DNA from: an uncultured Verrucomicrobiota bacterium
GTDB taxonomy: Bacteria > Verrucomicrobiota > Verrucomicrobiia > Limisphaerales > UBA1319
Length of the DNA: 32,557 nucleotides
Direction of reading: 5' to 3'
Assembly: GCA_903845125.1 (NCBI GenBank)
Contig: CAIMWS010000116.1
Location: 1-32,557 of the forward strand
A program made the position numbers and the translations under genes. Shown here piece after piece: positions 1 to 7,979 of this stretch. Each line of letters starts with the position of its first letter. Within the stretch, counting starts at the first letter, position 1. The notes under the pieces are model-generated. The model searched no databases. It saw nothing but the letters and a program-made list of their open reading frames with translations, and had not been told where the DNA came from.

Positions 1-1
1 G

Positions 2-43
2 CAGGTCCGCTTCAAGCTGGCGGCGCCGGCCCCTCCACCATAG
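2..43 (+). CDS. possible 3' end of an upstream gene (partial)
   Basis: The frame starting at base 2 is open from the window edge and ends at TAG 41-43. It gives a 13-residue tail, QVRFKLAAPAPPP, with a basic-hydrophobic start and an Ala/Pro-rich end. Such tails are common at protein C-termini in this window (compare pyrD), but the piece is too short to identify a family. It would be convergent with the mcp gene. It could equally be chance, so confidence is low. Confidence 0.22.
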   Translation, partial: QVRFKLAAPAPPP

Positions 44-77
44 CCAGGTCGGGCAGGCGGTTCGTGGGTTCATTGGC

Positions 78-115
78 AAAGAAAAACCCGCGGAAACCAC
101 CGGTTCCCGCGGGTT
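78..115 (-). terminator. intrinsic terminator of the cheW-mcp transcript
   Basis: Read on the minus strand, AACCCGCGG and CCGCGGGTT form a 9-bp GC-rich stem (arms 107-115 and 85-93). The inner part can extend through an ACCGGT element. The stem is followed directly by TTTTTCTTT. It begins about 20 bases after the mcp stop codon, exactly where a rho-independent terminator would be expected. The plus strand has no T-tract after the stem, so it should act only on minus-strand transcripts. Confidence 0.85.
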
Positions 116-136
116 GGGCCGTTGGCCGCCGGTTTC

Positions 137-3100
137 CTAAAAATCCTTGAAGTTGGCGTCTGAGGCATGGCCTTTGCCGCCGGTTCGTGGCGCCGGCAAG
201 GCCTCCGGCCGCACGGTGCGCAGGGCTGGCTGATGGGTTTGGGGATCCGGGCCGGCCGTCAATTTGGCCATCCGCCTCCCGGGCAGCGCGCGGGTGGTGT
301 TTTGGGCTCCGCCCACGAGCATCTGCAGCTCGGTCACGGCGTCCTTGAGCGCATCGGCCTGGGCGTTGAGCTCCTCGGCGGCGCTGGCGCTTTCCTCGGC
401 GTTGGCCGCGTTGGACTGGGTCACCTTGTCCATTTGCGACACCGCGGTGTTCACCTGGTCGATCCCCTGGCTCTGTTCGCGCGAGGCGGTCGCCACCTCA
501 GCGGCCAGTTCATCCACCTGCCGGGCCTTGGTTACGATTTCGTCCAGGCTGCGGGCCACCTTGCCGCTGATCTCCACCCCGGCGGCGCTCTTCTGCACCG
601 CGTCCTCGATCTTCACGGCCGTCTCCTTGGCGGCCTGGGCGCACCGCTGCGCCAGGCTGCGCACTTCGTCCGCCACCACGGCGAAGCCCATCCCCGCCTC
701 ACCGGCCCGGGCCGCCTCCACGGCCGCATTGAGCGCCAAAATATTGGTCTGGAAGGCGATCTCGTCGATGGTCTTGATGATTTTTGCGATGTCCGAACTG
801 GAGTTTTTGATGGCATCCATCGCGTTGGTCATGGCCGCCATGTCCTGGGCGCCGGTGTCCCCCGCCTGGCGGGCCTGGGTGGCCAATTCCTTCACCTTCT
901 CCGCCGTCTCGGTGTTTTTCCGGGTGATGCTGGCCATTTCCTCCAGCGACGAACTGGTTTCCTCCAGGGAGGCGGCCTGCTCGCTGGCGCCTTCCGCCAG
1001 CGACTGGCTGGAGGCGGATACCTGGGAAGCCGCGGCGGAGGTCTGGTCCGATCCGCTCAGGATGGCGTCCGCCACCGCCTTCACCGGCTTGGTGATGGAC
1101 CGGGTGATGAAGATGGAGGCGAAGAGGCCGATGGCCATGCCGGCCAGGAGCGCGATGGTGATGATCAGCTTGGAAGTGGACACGATCCCGTTGACGCTCA
1201 CGCTGCTCTCACCCGAGGCCTTCCAGGCGTCATTTTCGGCCGCTTGCGCGGTGGCCAGGACGGTATCCCCGATCGTCCCCATCTGCGGCAGGATTTCCTG
1301 GCGCAGCTTTTGGTCGTTGGCCACCCAGGCTTTGGCGGCCACCAGGTATTCTTGCGTGGCTTTGTCGGCCCGCTCGATCCGCTGCTGATCGTCCGCCGTG
1401 AGCGAGACTCGGCGCAGATCCCCATAAAGTTGGTTCAACTTGGTGATATGCTCGTTGAGCGCTTTCCAGTGTGCCGGATCCTGGTTATAGATATATTCTT
1501 TTTCATTCAACCGCGTGCCCAGGGCTTCCTCGGCTATGCCGGCCACGATGAACACGGCGTCGGCCACTTTATCCACGTTGGCCGTTTTGGCCGCCTGGTA
1601 ACCCGCCGCCACCGCCCCCACGGTCTCCCCGCCGGCATCCATCACTTTGCCCCCGGCCTTCATCAGGCGGTCGATATCGGCCCAGCTTTTGGCCGCCACA
1701 CGGTATTCCGCCGTGGCTTTTTCGGCCTTGGCGATGCGGTCGGTATCGTCCTTTGTCAACGAAACCTGGCGCAGGTCGCTGTAGGCTTTATCCAGCCGGG
1801 CCAGGTTGTTGGTGAGGGATTCCCAATCTTTGGCCTCCTGGTAAAGCATGTAGCGGTTGGCCAGGCGCCGCGTATCTACGGCGGTGCGGGAGATTTCCGC
1901 CACGATGAACACCGCCTGGGCGATCTTGTCCACCATTACCTTCTTGGCGGCCAGGTAATCCGCCGCGCACTTGTTGGCGACCAGACCGCACTGGTCGAGC
2001 TGTTTGGCCAACTGCGCCAGATTGGTGCTCGCGGCATCCTTCTTTTGCTCCGCCACCCACGCCTTGGCGGCGGTCCCATATTCCTGGGTTGCCTTGCGGG
2101 CGTCGGTGATCAGTTTCTGCTCGCTGGCGTCCGGGTGCAGCTTATCCAGTTCACCATACCACTGGAGCAATTGCGGCAGGTTCTTTTCGATGAAATCGTA
2201 ATATTTCGCCTCCTTGTAAAGCATGTAGGAGCGCTCGTTGACCTGGATATCCGAGATCAGGCAATTGATGTCGTTCACCAGTTGGAGCGCGGTTTTGGCT
2301 TCCAGGTATTCCGCCTTTTTGGCGGTCATATACGAATCCGCCTCATTGCCGACCAGCCTGCCTTTTTCCACCATTACGCCAGCGTCGGCGGTGGCTTTTT
2401 TCTCGCTGTCCACCCAAGCCTTGGCGGCGGCGTAATAATCCTGGGTGGCCTGGCGGGCGTCGGCGATCTGCTTCTGCTCGGCGGCATCCGGCTTGAGTTT
2501 CTCCAGGTCTGCGTAGCATTTGAGCAGTTGGGCGATGTTCGTCGTGATGATATCGAAGTATTTCTGCTGTTTGTTGAGCATGAAGGCTTTTTCGTTCATC
2601 CGCGTCTCCAGGGCCAGGGCGTTGATCCGGTTCACCGTCGCCAGTTCGTTCTTGGATTCCAGGTATTCCGCCTGTTTGGCAGCCATGTAATCGCTGGCCT
2701 CTTTTTCCACCAGCCCACCTTTGGTATCCATGACCATCTCCTGCGCCTGATTGGTCAGGATGGAGGAAACCCCCTTTTCGTAAAGTTCCGCCCATTGGGT
2801 GGTGATCTGCCGCACCTCCTTGGATTTTTTGGCCAAGTTGGCATCGTTGAACTGGCTGGCCACCAGGTCCACCTTGTCCAGGTTGCCCATCAGTTCGGTG
2901 ACCTTGGCTTTGGCCTTTTTATGGATTTCATCCTTTTTCTCCAGCACGTAGTTCTTTTCCTGCAGGATGCATTCAAAGGCCGCCCGCTCCACCCCGGTGC
3001 TGTGCTGCACCGCGGGCAAGGCATGCTGGCTCAAGGTGCCCACCTCCCCGGACACCCTCACAAACATGACATAGCCGGTGATGCCCAACAGGGCCGCCAC

Positions 3101-3157
3101 CAGCGTCACCGCCGAAAAACCGGCGATGATCCGTTTCCCGATCGTCCAATTTTTCAT
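137..3157 (-). CDS. methyl-accepting chemotaxis protein with tandem helical sensor modules
   Basis: A 1006-residue membrane chemoreceptor that should transmit an extracytoplasmic signal to CheA/CheW. In a numbering from an in-frame TTG six bases further upstream, TM1 lies at about 10-36, the periplasmic region at about 40-660 and TM2 at about 662-687. The cytoplasmic signalling domain follows at about 690-952. Its tip carries [20 protein letters not shown], and a methylation helix rich in E/Q/S ([15 protein letters not shown]) precedes it. The HAMP region looks abbreviated: only [16 protein letters not shown] is seen after TM2. The sensor is far longer than the usual 150-300 residues. It consists of about five helical units, four of which share an AT-x-EY-x-x-AAK-x-W end motif. 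The C-terminus after about 953 is Pro/Arg-rich and lacks an NWETF-type CheR tether. ATG at 3157 fits the usual MKNWTIGKR start and was chosen over the TTG at 3163. The gene lies 51 bases downstream of cheW. Confidence 0.95.
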   Translation of the reverse strand: MKNWTIGKRIIAGFSAVTLVAALLGITGYVMFVRVSGEVGTLSQHALPAVQHSTGVERAAFECILQEKNYVLEKKDEIHKKAKAKVTELMGNLDKVDLVASQFNDANLAKKSKEVRQITTQWAELYEKGVSSILTNQAQEMVMDTKGGLVEKEASDYMAAKQAEYLESKNELATVNRINALALETRMNEKAFMLNKQQKYFDIITTNIAQLLKCYADLEKLKPDAAEQKQIADARQATQDYYAAAKAWVDSEKKATADAGVMVEKGRLVGNEADSYMTAKKAEYLEAKTALQLVNDINCLISDIQVNERSYMLYKEAKYYDFIEKNLPQLLQWYGELDKLHPDASEQKLITDARKATQEYGTAAKAWVAEQKKDAASTNLAQLAKQLDQCGLVANKCAADYLAAKKVMVDKIAQAVFIVAEISRTAVDTRRLANRYMLYQEAKDWESLTNNLARLDKAYSDLRQVSLTKDDTDRIAKAEKATAEYRVAAKSWADIDRLMKAGGKVMDAGGETVGAVAAGYQAAKTANVDKVADAVFIVAGIAEEALGTRLNEKEYIYNQDPAHWKALNEHITKLNQLYGDLRRVSLTADDQQRIERADKATQEYLVAAKAWVANDQKLRQEILPQMGTIGDTVLATAQAAENDAWKASGESSVSVNGIVSTSKLIITIALLAGMAIGLFASIFITRSITKPVKAVADAILSGSDQTSAAASQVSASSQSLAEGASEQAASLEETSSSLEEMASITRKNTETAEKVKELATQARQAGDTGAQDMAAMTNAMDAIKNSSSDIAKIIKTIDEIAFQTNILALNAAVEAARAGEAGMGFAVVADEVRSLAQRCAQAAKETAVKIEDAVQKSAAGVEISGKVARSLDEIVTKARQVDELAAEVATASREQSQGIDQVNTAVSQMDKVTQSNAANAEESASAAEELNAQADALKDAVTELQMLVGGAQNTTRALPGRRMAKLTAGPDPQTHQPALRTVRPEALPAPRTGGKGHASDANFKDF
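1319..2671 (-). repeat. tandem helical sensor modules encoded within the mcp gene
   Basis: Four homologous units of about 119-125 residues follow one another. Each runs from an A-x-x-Y-x-x-AK start through an (E/R)-x-(A/S)-(F/Y)-M-L or similar core, a short NL-x-QL-x-x-x-Y-x-DL segment and an acidic DA-R-x-AT turn, to AT-x-EY-x-x-AAK-x-W. That end motif recurs at residues about 239, 358, 483 and 602, giving spacings of 119, 125 and 119. A more diverged unit precedes them near residues 45-140. Pairwise similarity suggests internal duplication (units 2-3 and units 4-5 are closest), not independent recruitment. Confidence 0.8.
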
Positions 3158-3208
3158 AATCAAAGAATTTTTTGCAAACAGGTTCCCGCCCCGAGGTCAG
3201 GATTCACC

Positions 3209-3715
3209 TTAAAAAGCGGCTGCCGGCCGCAGGCTGTCGCCCACCAGGAGGCGGTCGATATCCAGCAAGGTTTTGACTACGCCCTTGATCTTCGCCATGC
3301 CGAGGAGGCATTCGGTGGCCACGGCGCCGCCGAAATCCGGCGTTTCCTCGATGTCGGCGGTGGCGATATTGACCACTTCTTCCACCGCATCCACGATCAG
3401 CCCCATGGATTTGCTGCCCGCCTGGCACGCCACCTGGACCACGATGATGCAGGTATGCTCGGTGTCCTCGGCCGCCATCAGGCCCAGCTTCAGCCGCAGG
3501 TCCACCACGGGGATGATCCGGCCCCGGAGGTTGATCACCCCTTTGATATAACCGGGCATCTGCGGCACGGCGGTGATGGAGGTCAAGCGGATGATTTCCC
3601 GCACTTGCACCACCTTGATGCCGTAGGATTCTGGCCCGAGTTTGAACGTGAGATATTTGCCGGCGGTTCCCAGCGTGGAAGCTCCGGCGGTAGGTGTTTC
3701 AGTCGTTGTTGTCAT
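3209..3715 (-). CDS. cheW: CheW chemotaxis coupling protein
   Basis: A 168-residue cytoplasmic adaptor that links chemoreceptors to the kinase CheA. The CheW fold spans residues 20-160. Recognisable blocks are YLTFKLGPESYGIKVVQVRE (20-39), the V-P-x-x-P-G-Y-I-K-G-V-I-N-L-R-G-R segment (50-66) with its conserved NLRG, PVVDLR (69-74), and GLIVDAVEEVV (105-115). The start at MTTTTETPT is preferred because CAGGA lies just upstream and CheW proteins have short N-termini; a longer in-frame start at 3829 adds 38 unconserved residues. Spacing to the downstream mcp gene is 51 bases, so the two are very likely cotranscribed. No cheA, cheR, cheB or cheY lies in the window, so the pair must work with a signalling core encoded elsewhere. 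Confidence 0.95.
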   Translation of the reverse strand: MTTTTETPTAGASTLGTAGKYLTFKLGPESYGIKVVQVREIIRLTSITAVPQMPGYIKGVINLRGRIIPVVDLRLKLGLMAAEDTEHTCIIVVQVACQAGSKSMGLIVDAVEEVVNIATADIEETPDFGGAVATECLLGMAKIKGVVKTLLDIDRLLVGDSLRPAAAF

Positions 3716-4039
3716 AGTCCTGGACACACCAGGCAATCCGGCCGGCTCCATTGCCGTTCCAACCGCCTGGCCATGCATGCTGGACAGATCATCGGCACTT
3801 TGCACCAGTGGCTTAAGGGAAAAATGCAATTATTCTGGCCCGGGCTGATTGCCCCGGGCCGGGGCGGCGCGGGGGGACCTGCCTGCCGCCGGAGTCCAGG
3901 CCCCACCAGGGGAGGAAAACCGGTTGCGCCACAATGGGTTGCGCAAGCAGCGTGGCGGGTGGGTAAGGCCTGCATTCGGGGGCCGCCATGATTCGTGTTT
4001 CTTTTCCCGAAGACCTCCTTTAGGATGAGGCTTGGAAAC
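3716..4039. other. divergent intergenic region between cheW and the rRNA methyltransferase gene
   Basis: These 324 bases separate divergent genes and should hold both promoters, but no convincing -35/-10 pair stands out. They contain an 8-bp perfect inverted repeat, GGCCCGGG (3837-3844) and CCCGGGCC (3853-3860), with an 8-base loop. A GGTTGCGC direct repeat lies near 3922-3945. The hairpin lacks a T-tract on either strand, so a terminator is unlikely. An mRNA leader structure or protein-binding site is possible. No RNA gene was recognised here. Confidence 0.5.
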
Positions 4040-5299
4040 ATGGATAAACTATCGACTGTCATTTTGAAGCCCGGTGAGGCCGACCGGGTGGCCGGGGGCC
4101 ATCCCTGGATCTATCAAGGTTCGATCCTGCGCCTGACCCAGCCCGTCGAAGACGGGGGCCTGGTACAAATCAAGGATCACCGTCAACGCCTGCTGGGAGT
4201 GGGTTTTTACAATTCAAAGTCCAAGATCCAGGTGCGCGTATTGGCCCGGGACCGGGTGGAGGTGGATGACGCGTTTTTTGCGGGGCGCATCCAGGCCGCG
4301 GTGGCCTGGCGGCAGAAATATCTGCCCGGCGCCACCTCCTTCCGGGTGGTCAATGCGGAGGGGGATTTCCTCAGCGGCCTCATCGTGGACAAATACGAGG
4401 AGGTGCTGGTGATCCAGACTTCCTCGTTGGGAATGGATCGGCACAAGGCCGCCATCACGCGGGTGCTGGAAAATATCTTCCAGCCGCGGGCCATCCTGGA
4501 GCGCAACGATATGAGCAGCCGGTCCTTCGAGGGGCTGCCGGAAGTGCAGGGGATTTTGGCGGGTTCCCTGGGGGAGGGCCAGCCGCCGGTTGCCGGGGGG
4601 GGGCCGGAGGGGGGCACGGATGCCGCCAGTCGGCGTTCCTGGATCCGGATCAATGACTTGGAATTTTTCGTAAACCTTACCGCTGGCCATAAAACCGGTT
4701 TTTACCTCGACCAGCAGGTCAATTACCGGCGGGTCGCCGAGCTGGCCAAAGGCGCCCGGGTGCTGGACTGTTTCTGTTTCCAGGGGGGATTCTCCCTGCA
4801 CGCCGCCCGGGCCGGGGCGGTCTCCATCCACGCGCTGGATCAAAGCCAGGAAGCCCTGGATACGGCCCGGCAAAATGCCGAAGCCAACCATCTGTCCGGC
4901 GGCTGCACGTTTGAGGCCGCCAATGTGTTCGACTGGCTCAAGGCCCACACCACCACCCGGCCCAACGAGAAACTGATCCCCAAGTTCGACCTGGTGATAT
5001 TGGATCCGCCCTCCTTCACGCGGAACCGGTCTTCAATTCCGGAAGCCATGCGCGGATACAAGGAAATCCACTTGCGGGCCTTCAAGCTGGTCCGGCCCGG
5101 CGGCACGGTGGCCACTTTTTGCTGCTCGCACCATGTGGATGCCGGGATGTTCCAGGAAGTAATCCTGGAAGCCGCATTCGACGCCCGGCGGGTATTGCGG
5201 CGGGTGGCCGCTTACCAGCCATCACCCGATCATCCCGTGGTGCCGGCGATCCCCGAATCCGAATACCTCAAGGGCTTCGCCTTTGAGGTGCTGGCCTGA
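4040..5299 (+). CDS. rlmI: RlmI-type class I SAM-dependent rRNA (cytosine-C5) methyltransferase
   Basis: A 419-residue cytosolic enzyme of the RlmI/RlmK family, which methylates C5 of a cytosine in 23S rRNA (C1962 in E. coli). A PUA-type RNA-binding domain covers about residues 5-75 (HPWIYQGSI, FYNSKSKIQVRVL). The central EEHEE-like part includes ERNDMSSRSFEGL (154-166). The catalytic part has GHKTGFYLDQQVN (216-228), SAM motif I VLDCFCFQGGFSLHAA (241-256), acidic D267, motif IV DPPSF (322-326), and FCCSHHVD (360-367), which carries the candidate nucleophilic cysteine. A Gly/Pro-rich insertion at about 178-199 is unusual and is encoded partly by G-homopolymers. ATG 4040 was chosen because AGGATGAGG sits 9 bases upstream; an earlier in-frame ATG at 3995 adds an unconserved extension. 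The gene is convergent with the PEP-CTERM gene, 9 bases away. Confidence 0.93.
   Translation: MDKLSTVILKPGEADRVAGGHPWIYQGSILRLTQPVEDGGLVQIKDHRQRLLGVGFYNSKSKIQVRVLARDRVEVDDAFFAGRIQAAVAWRQKYLPGATSFRVVNAEGDFLSGLIVDKYEEVLVIQTSSLGMDRHKAAITRVLENIFQPRAILERNDMSSRSFEGLPEVQGILAGSLGEGQPPVAGGGPEGGTDAASRRSWIRINDLEFFVNLTAGHKTGFYLDQQVNYRRVAELAKGARVLDCFCFQGGFSLHAARAGAVSIHALDQSQEALDTARQNAEANHLSGGCTFEAANVFDWLKAHTTTRPNEKLIPKFDLVILDPPSFTRNRSSIPEAMRGYKEIHLRAFKLVRPGGTVATFCCSHHVDAGMFQEVILEAAFDARRVLRRVAAYQPSPDHPVVPAIPESEYLKGFAFEVLA
4595..4603 (+). repeat. nine-G homopolymer inside the methyltransferase coding sequence
   Basis: A run of nine G residues, followed at 4609-4614 by a run of six. Both encode the Gly-rich insertion between the central domain and the catalytic domain. 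Tracts of this length are prone to slippage, and a single-base change would truncate the catalytic domain. Confidence 0.9.
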
Positions 5300-5308
5300 C
5301 CGCCCGGC

Positions 5309-5884
5309 TCAGGATTTCCGGCCGGTGCTCCGGCGGCGGCCCAGCAGCCACAGCCCACCGCCCACCGCCAGGAGCAGGGCGGTGGAGGGCTCGGGAATCC
5401 AAATGACGCCCCACCGGGCAGGGATCGCCAGGATGGGGCCGGTGGGGGGCAGGGGAGGCGAGGCGGTGTCGTTCCAGGAGCCGGTGGCCTGGCGCCATTG
5501 GATGGAGCCGATGCTGCAGGAGCACGCTTGTTCGTAGGTGGGCGCATCCTTCCAAATCCGCAGGGTGAAGTCCGCCATGCCGCCGGGCGCGACCCCGGGG
5601 ATGATACCCACCCCGGCGTCGAAGAATCCTGGTTCGGACAAGTTGAACTTGGTGGCCTTGGTGTCCGTGGCGGAGACGGGCTGGCCGTTGGCCAGCAGTT
5701 CCACCCAGAAACCCTCCAGCGGAGCCAGTTGCATCTCCGGGGTGCCCGGGGGGCGCCCATCGCCCCAGCCATACCAGGCGGGTTGGCCGGAGTCGTAATT
5801 GTTGAGGAGGATCGTGGCCTGGCTGGCGCAGGCGGCCAGCGAACCAGCCAGCAACCACATGGTGCCGAGTGTTTTTATTTTCAT
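5309..5884 (-). CDS. PEP-CTERM sorting domain protein
   Basis: A 191-residue exported protein of unknown function. Residues 1-23 form a signal peptide (MKIKTLGTMWLLAGSLAACA). The C-terminus has the tripartite PEP-CTERM signal: PEPS at 164-167, a hydrophobic segment TALLLAVGGGLWLLG and a basic RRR (183-185). Such proteins are processed and anchored by exosortase in the outer envelope of exopolysaccharide-producing Gram-negatives. The ~135-residue mature part is rich in Gly, Pro and Trp, with a CSC motif at 121-123, and resembles short beta-sandwich ectodomains without a named family. ATG at 5884 is preferred over an in-frame TTG at 5896 because the signal peptide starts there. A good promoter lies just upstream (see 5926-5954). 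Confidence 0.88.
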   Translation of the reverse strand: MKIKTLGTMWLLAGSLAACASQATILLNNYDSGQPAWYGWGDGRPPGTPEMQLAPLEGFWVELLANGQPVSATDTKATKFNLSEPGFFDAGVGIIPGVAPGGMADFTLRIWKDAPTYEQACSCSIGSIQWRQATGSWNDTASPPLPPTGPILAIPARWGVIWIPEPSTALLLAVGGGLWLLGRRRSTGRKS

Positions 5885-5925
5885 AACCTGATCCAATTGA
5901 AGGTGATTGGGCTTAATTCAACGGG

Positions 5926-5954
5926 ATTATAGCGGATCCAACCGCGCCCGTTAA
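5926..5954 (-). promoter_or_regulatory. sigma70-like promoter for the PEP-CTERM gene
   Basis: On the minus strand TTAACG (5949-5954) is separated by 17 bases from a perfect TATAAT (5926-5931). Initiation would be expected near 5919, giving a leader of about 35 bases before the ATG at 5884. Confidence 0.6.
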
Positions 5955-5965
5955 GCCAAATTCAT

Positions 5966-5993
5966 TTGGAAAATCGGCCAGCGGGGATATACA
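5966..5993 (+). promoter_or_regulatory. sigma70-like promoter for the gene at 6013
   Basis: TTGGAA (5966-5971) and TATACA (5988-5993) are separated by 16 bases on the plus strand. Initiation would fall near 6000, only about 13 bases before the first ATG at 6013. The leader would therefore be very short, or translation may begin at a later ATG (6019 or 6028). Confidence 0.4.
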
Positions 5994-6012
5994 TTCGGTT
6001 CACGGCAATCCA

Positions 6013-7869
6013 ATGACCATGCGAGTTATGCAAAACCATCCAACCGAATCCGGTGCGAGCCTGCCTCGGGGAAAGGCTTTTCCGCACTTTTCCCCGGCCA
6101 ACAACCTGGAGGGATCGGGCCCAGCCTCAAAACCGCGTGGCCGTGGCTGCCGCTGGCTCCTCGGCCTGGCCTGCAGCCTTTTGGCCGGCCCGGCGGCGGC
6201 GGCCGAGACGCTCCAAATCAGCGCCTATGCCACTGCCACGGATGTGCTGCAATTCCTGGCGCCGGCCGGGGTGCGCGAAACCACCTTGCGCCAATTGCAG
6301 GAGCTGCGGATTACGCGGGTCTTTTTGGAGGGGCGGCGCGGAGATGAATATGCCCCGCCGCAGGTGCTGGCGGAAGTCCGGGATTTCCTGGCCCGCCAGG
6401 GGATCCAGGCCACCGGCGGCATAGCCACCGTGCCGGGAGCGGCCTTCGGGACGCGGCAGGAGGGCGGCCTGGGCTGGCTGAACTGGGAGAGCCGGAAGAC
6501 CCAGGAGGATGTGGCCGCGTTTTTCACGGAAAATGCCCCGGTGTTCCCCGAGCTCATCGTGGACGATTTTTTCTGCACGGGGGATGTTTCGGCCGGGTCC
6601 GAGCAGGCCCGTGGCGGCCGTTCGTGGGCGGATTACCGGCGGGACCTGATGGTTTCCTTGATCCAGCCGCTGGTGGTGGGGCCGGCCCGGCGGGTCCGGC
6701 CGGGGGCGCAGTTGATCATCAAGTTCCCGCAATGGTATGACCGGTTCCACCAGTTCGGGTATGATCCGGCCCGCATGGCGCCGTTCTTTGACCAGGTATG
6801 GGTGGGCACCGAGGTGCGCAATCCCAAGACCCGGCGCATGGGCTTTGTGCCGCCCACTGAAGGCTATGTGAATTTCCGCTGGATCGCCTCGATCACCGGG
6901 AAGAAAATCCGCGGCGCCTGGTTCGACCACATCGAATGCACGCCGCAGAATTTCCTCGACCAGGCGGCCCAGAGCGTCCTGGCGGGGGCCCGGGAGCTGA
7001 CACTGTTCCACCTGGGCGACCTGGCGCAGCCCAATCCGCTGGACGCCTTGCTGGCCAGCCGTTGGCCCGGGTTGTTGGAACTGGCGGCCAGGGTGGCCCG
7101 GCAACCGCGCCGGGGGATGGCGTATTACAAGCCGCCCAACAGCGAGGCCGAGGACAACCTTTACCTGGCGGAGCACCTGGGGATGATGGGCCTGCCGCTG
7201 GCGCCGGAATCCCAGTATCCCGTGGGGGCGCAGGTAATCATCCTGCCCGCCCAGGCCGCGGCGGATGCCCGGCTTTTGGAAAAGGCCCGGCGCAGCCTGG
7301 CGCAGGGGGCCACGCTGGTTTTCACCCCCGCCTTGATCCGCCGGATCGGCCCGCCCGCCGCCCGGCTGGCGGGAGTGGCAGTGGGCACGAACTGCCTCCC
7401 CGCAACCACCACCCAGCTTTTCGCCGACGCCACCAACCTGGCGCTGGCCACCCCGCTGGATTGCGACGCCTCAGTGACGGCCGACGGCGCCCGCGTCCGG
7501 CTGCAGGGCACCTGCGGCGGCCAGGCGGTTCCGCTGCTGAGCGAACAGGAGGCGGAGGGCGGGCGCGTCCTGGTCCTCAACACCCGCACTTTTTCGGAGG
7601 CGGATTTCCGCGCCGCCGGGGAATATTTGCTGTGCCCCAGGCCGCTGGGCCTGGCGGATCTGCCCCGCGCGGCGGCGGATGCCTTGCGCGGGCCGCTGCT
7701 GCAGCCGCTGGGCATGCAAATGAGCGCCCCGGCGGGCGTGGGCCTATACCTGTTTGAAGGTGCCCGCTGCCTCTATAATTTCCGGGACGAGCCCGTCCGG
7801 GTGCAATGGGATGGCCAGTCCTGCGAACTGCCCGCCAATGCCTGGCGGTGGATTCCAGACCGGCCATAG
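6013..7869 (+). CDS. exported protein of unknown function, glycoside-hydrolase-like barrel
   Basis: A 618-residue protein I cannot assign to a named family. A long basic N-terminal stretch precedes a signal-peptide-like hydrophobic core at about 47-64 (RWLLGLACSLLAGPAAAA). The next ~300 residues alternate strand and helix as in a TIM barrel. They include RITRVFLEG (99-107), ELIVDDFFCTGD (180-191) and VWVGTEVRNP (about 263-272), where the acidic residues would sit at strand ends. The following ~150 residues (VIILPAQAAADARLLEKARR, then GATLVF) resemble the flavodoxin-like middle domain of family 42-type beta-galactosidases, and a small beta domain closes the protein. Glycan processing is therefore an inference. 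The start is uncertain because no good ribosome-binding site is visible and the stretch before the signal is unusually long. The gene diverges from the PEP-CTERM gene and is followed by homoserine dehydrogenase 110 bases later. Confidence 0.75.
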   Translation: MTMRVMQNHPTESGASLPRGKAFPHFSPANNLEGSGPASKPRGRGCRWLLGLACSLLAGPAAAAETLQISAYATATDVLQFLAPAGVRETTLRQLQELRITRVFLEGRRGDEYAPPQVLAEVRDFLARQGIQATGGIATVPGAAFGTRQEGGLGWLNWESRKTQEDVAAFFTENAPVFPELIVDDFFCTGDVSAGSEQARGGRSWADYRRDLMVSLIQPLVVGPARRVRPGAQLIIKFPQWYDRFHQFGYDPARMAPFFDQVWVGTEVRNPKTRRMGFVPPTEGYVNFRWIASITGKKIRGAWFDHIECTPQNFLDQAAQSVLAGARELTLFHLGDLAQPNPLDALLASRWPGLLELAARVARQPRRGMAYYKPPNSEAEDNLYLAEHLGMMGLPLAPESQYPVGAQVIILPAQAAADARLLEKARRSLAQGATLVFTPALIRRIGPPAARLAGVAVGTNCLPATTTQLFADATNLALATPLDCDASVTADGARVRLQGTCGGQAVPLLSEQEAEGGRVLVLNTRTFSEADFRAAGEYLLCPRPLGLADLPRAAADALRGPLLQPLGMQMSAPAGVGLYLFEGARCLYNFRDEPVRVQWDGQSCELPANAWRWIPDRP

Positions 7870-7979
7870 CCGCCGCAGGCCGCCGGCATTCCGGCTGGGG
7901 CGGGCAAAAAACGCCGCCGCCGGCCGGCCGCAAAAAGGAATTGTTTCCCGGCTCGAATCCCGGCAATCTTTTCCGCACT

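Noticed and set aside
167-3991. A 1274-codon open frame on the plus strand opposite mcp and cheW
   Set aside because: It is antisense to two well-identified genes. Its product is a His/Gly/Arg-rich shadow caused by high GC at third positions, with no domain or signal.
7950-7961. GGCTCGAATCCC resembling a tRNA T-loop
   Set aside because: No matching acceptor stem, anticodon arm or D arm is present upstream; the resemblance is local.
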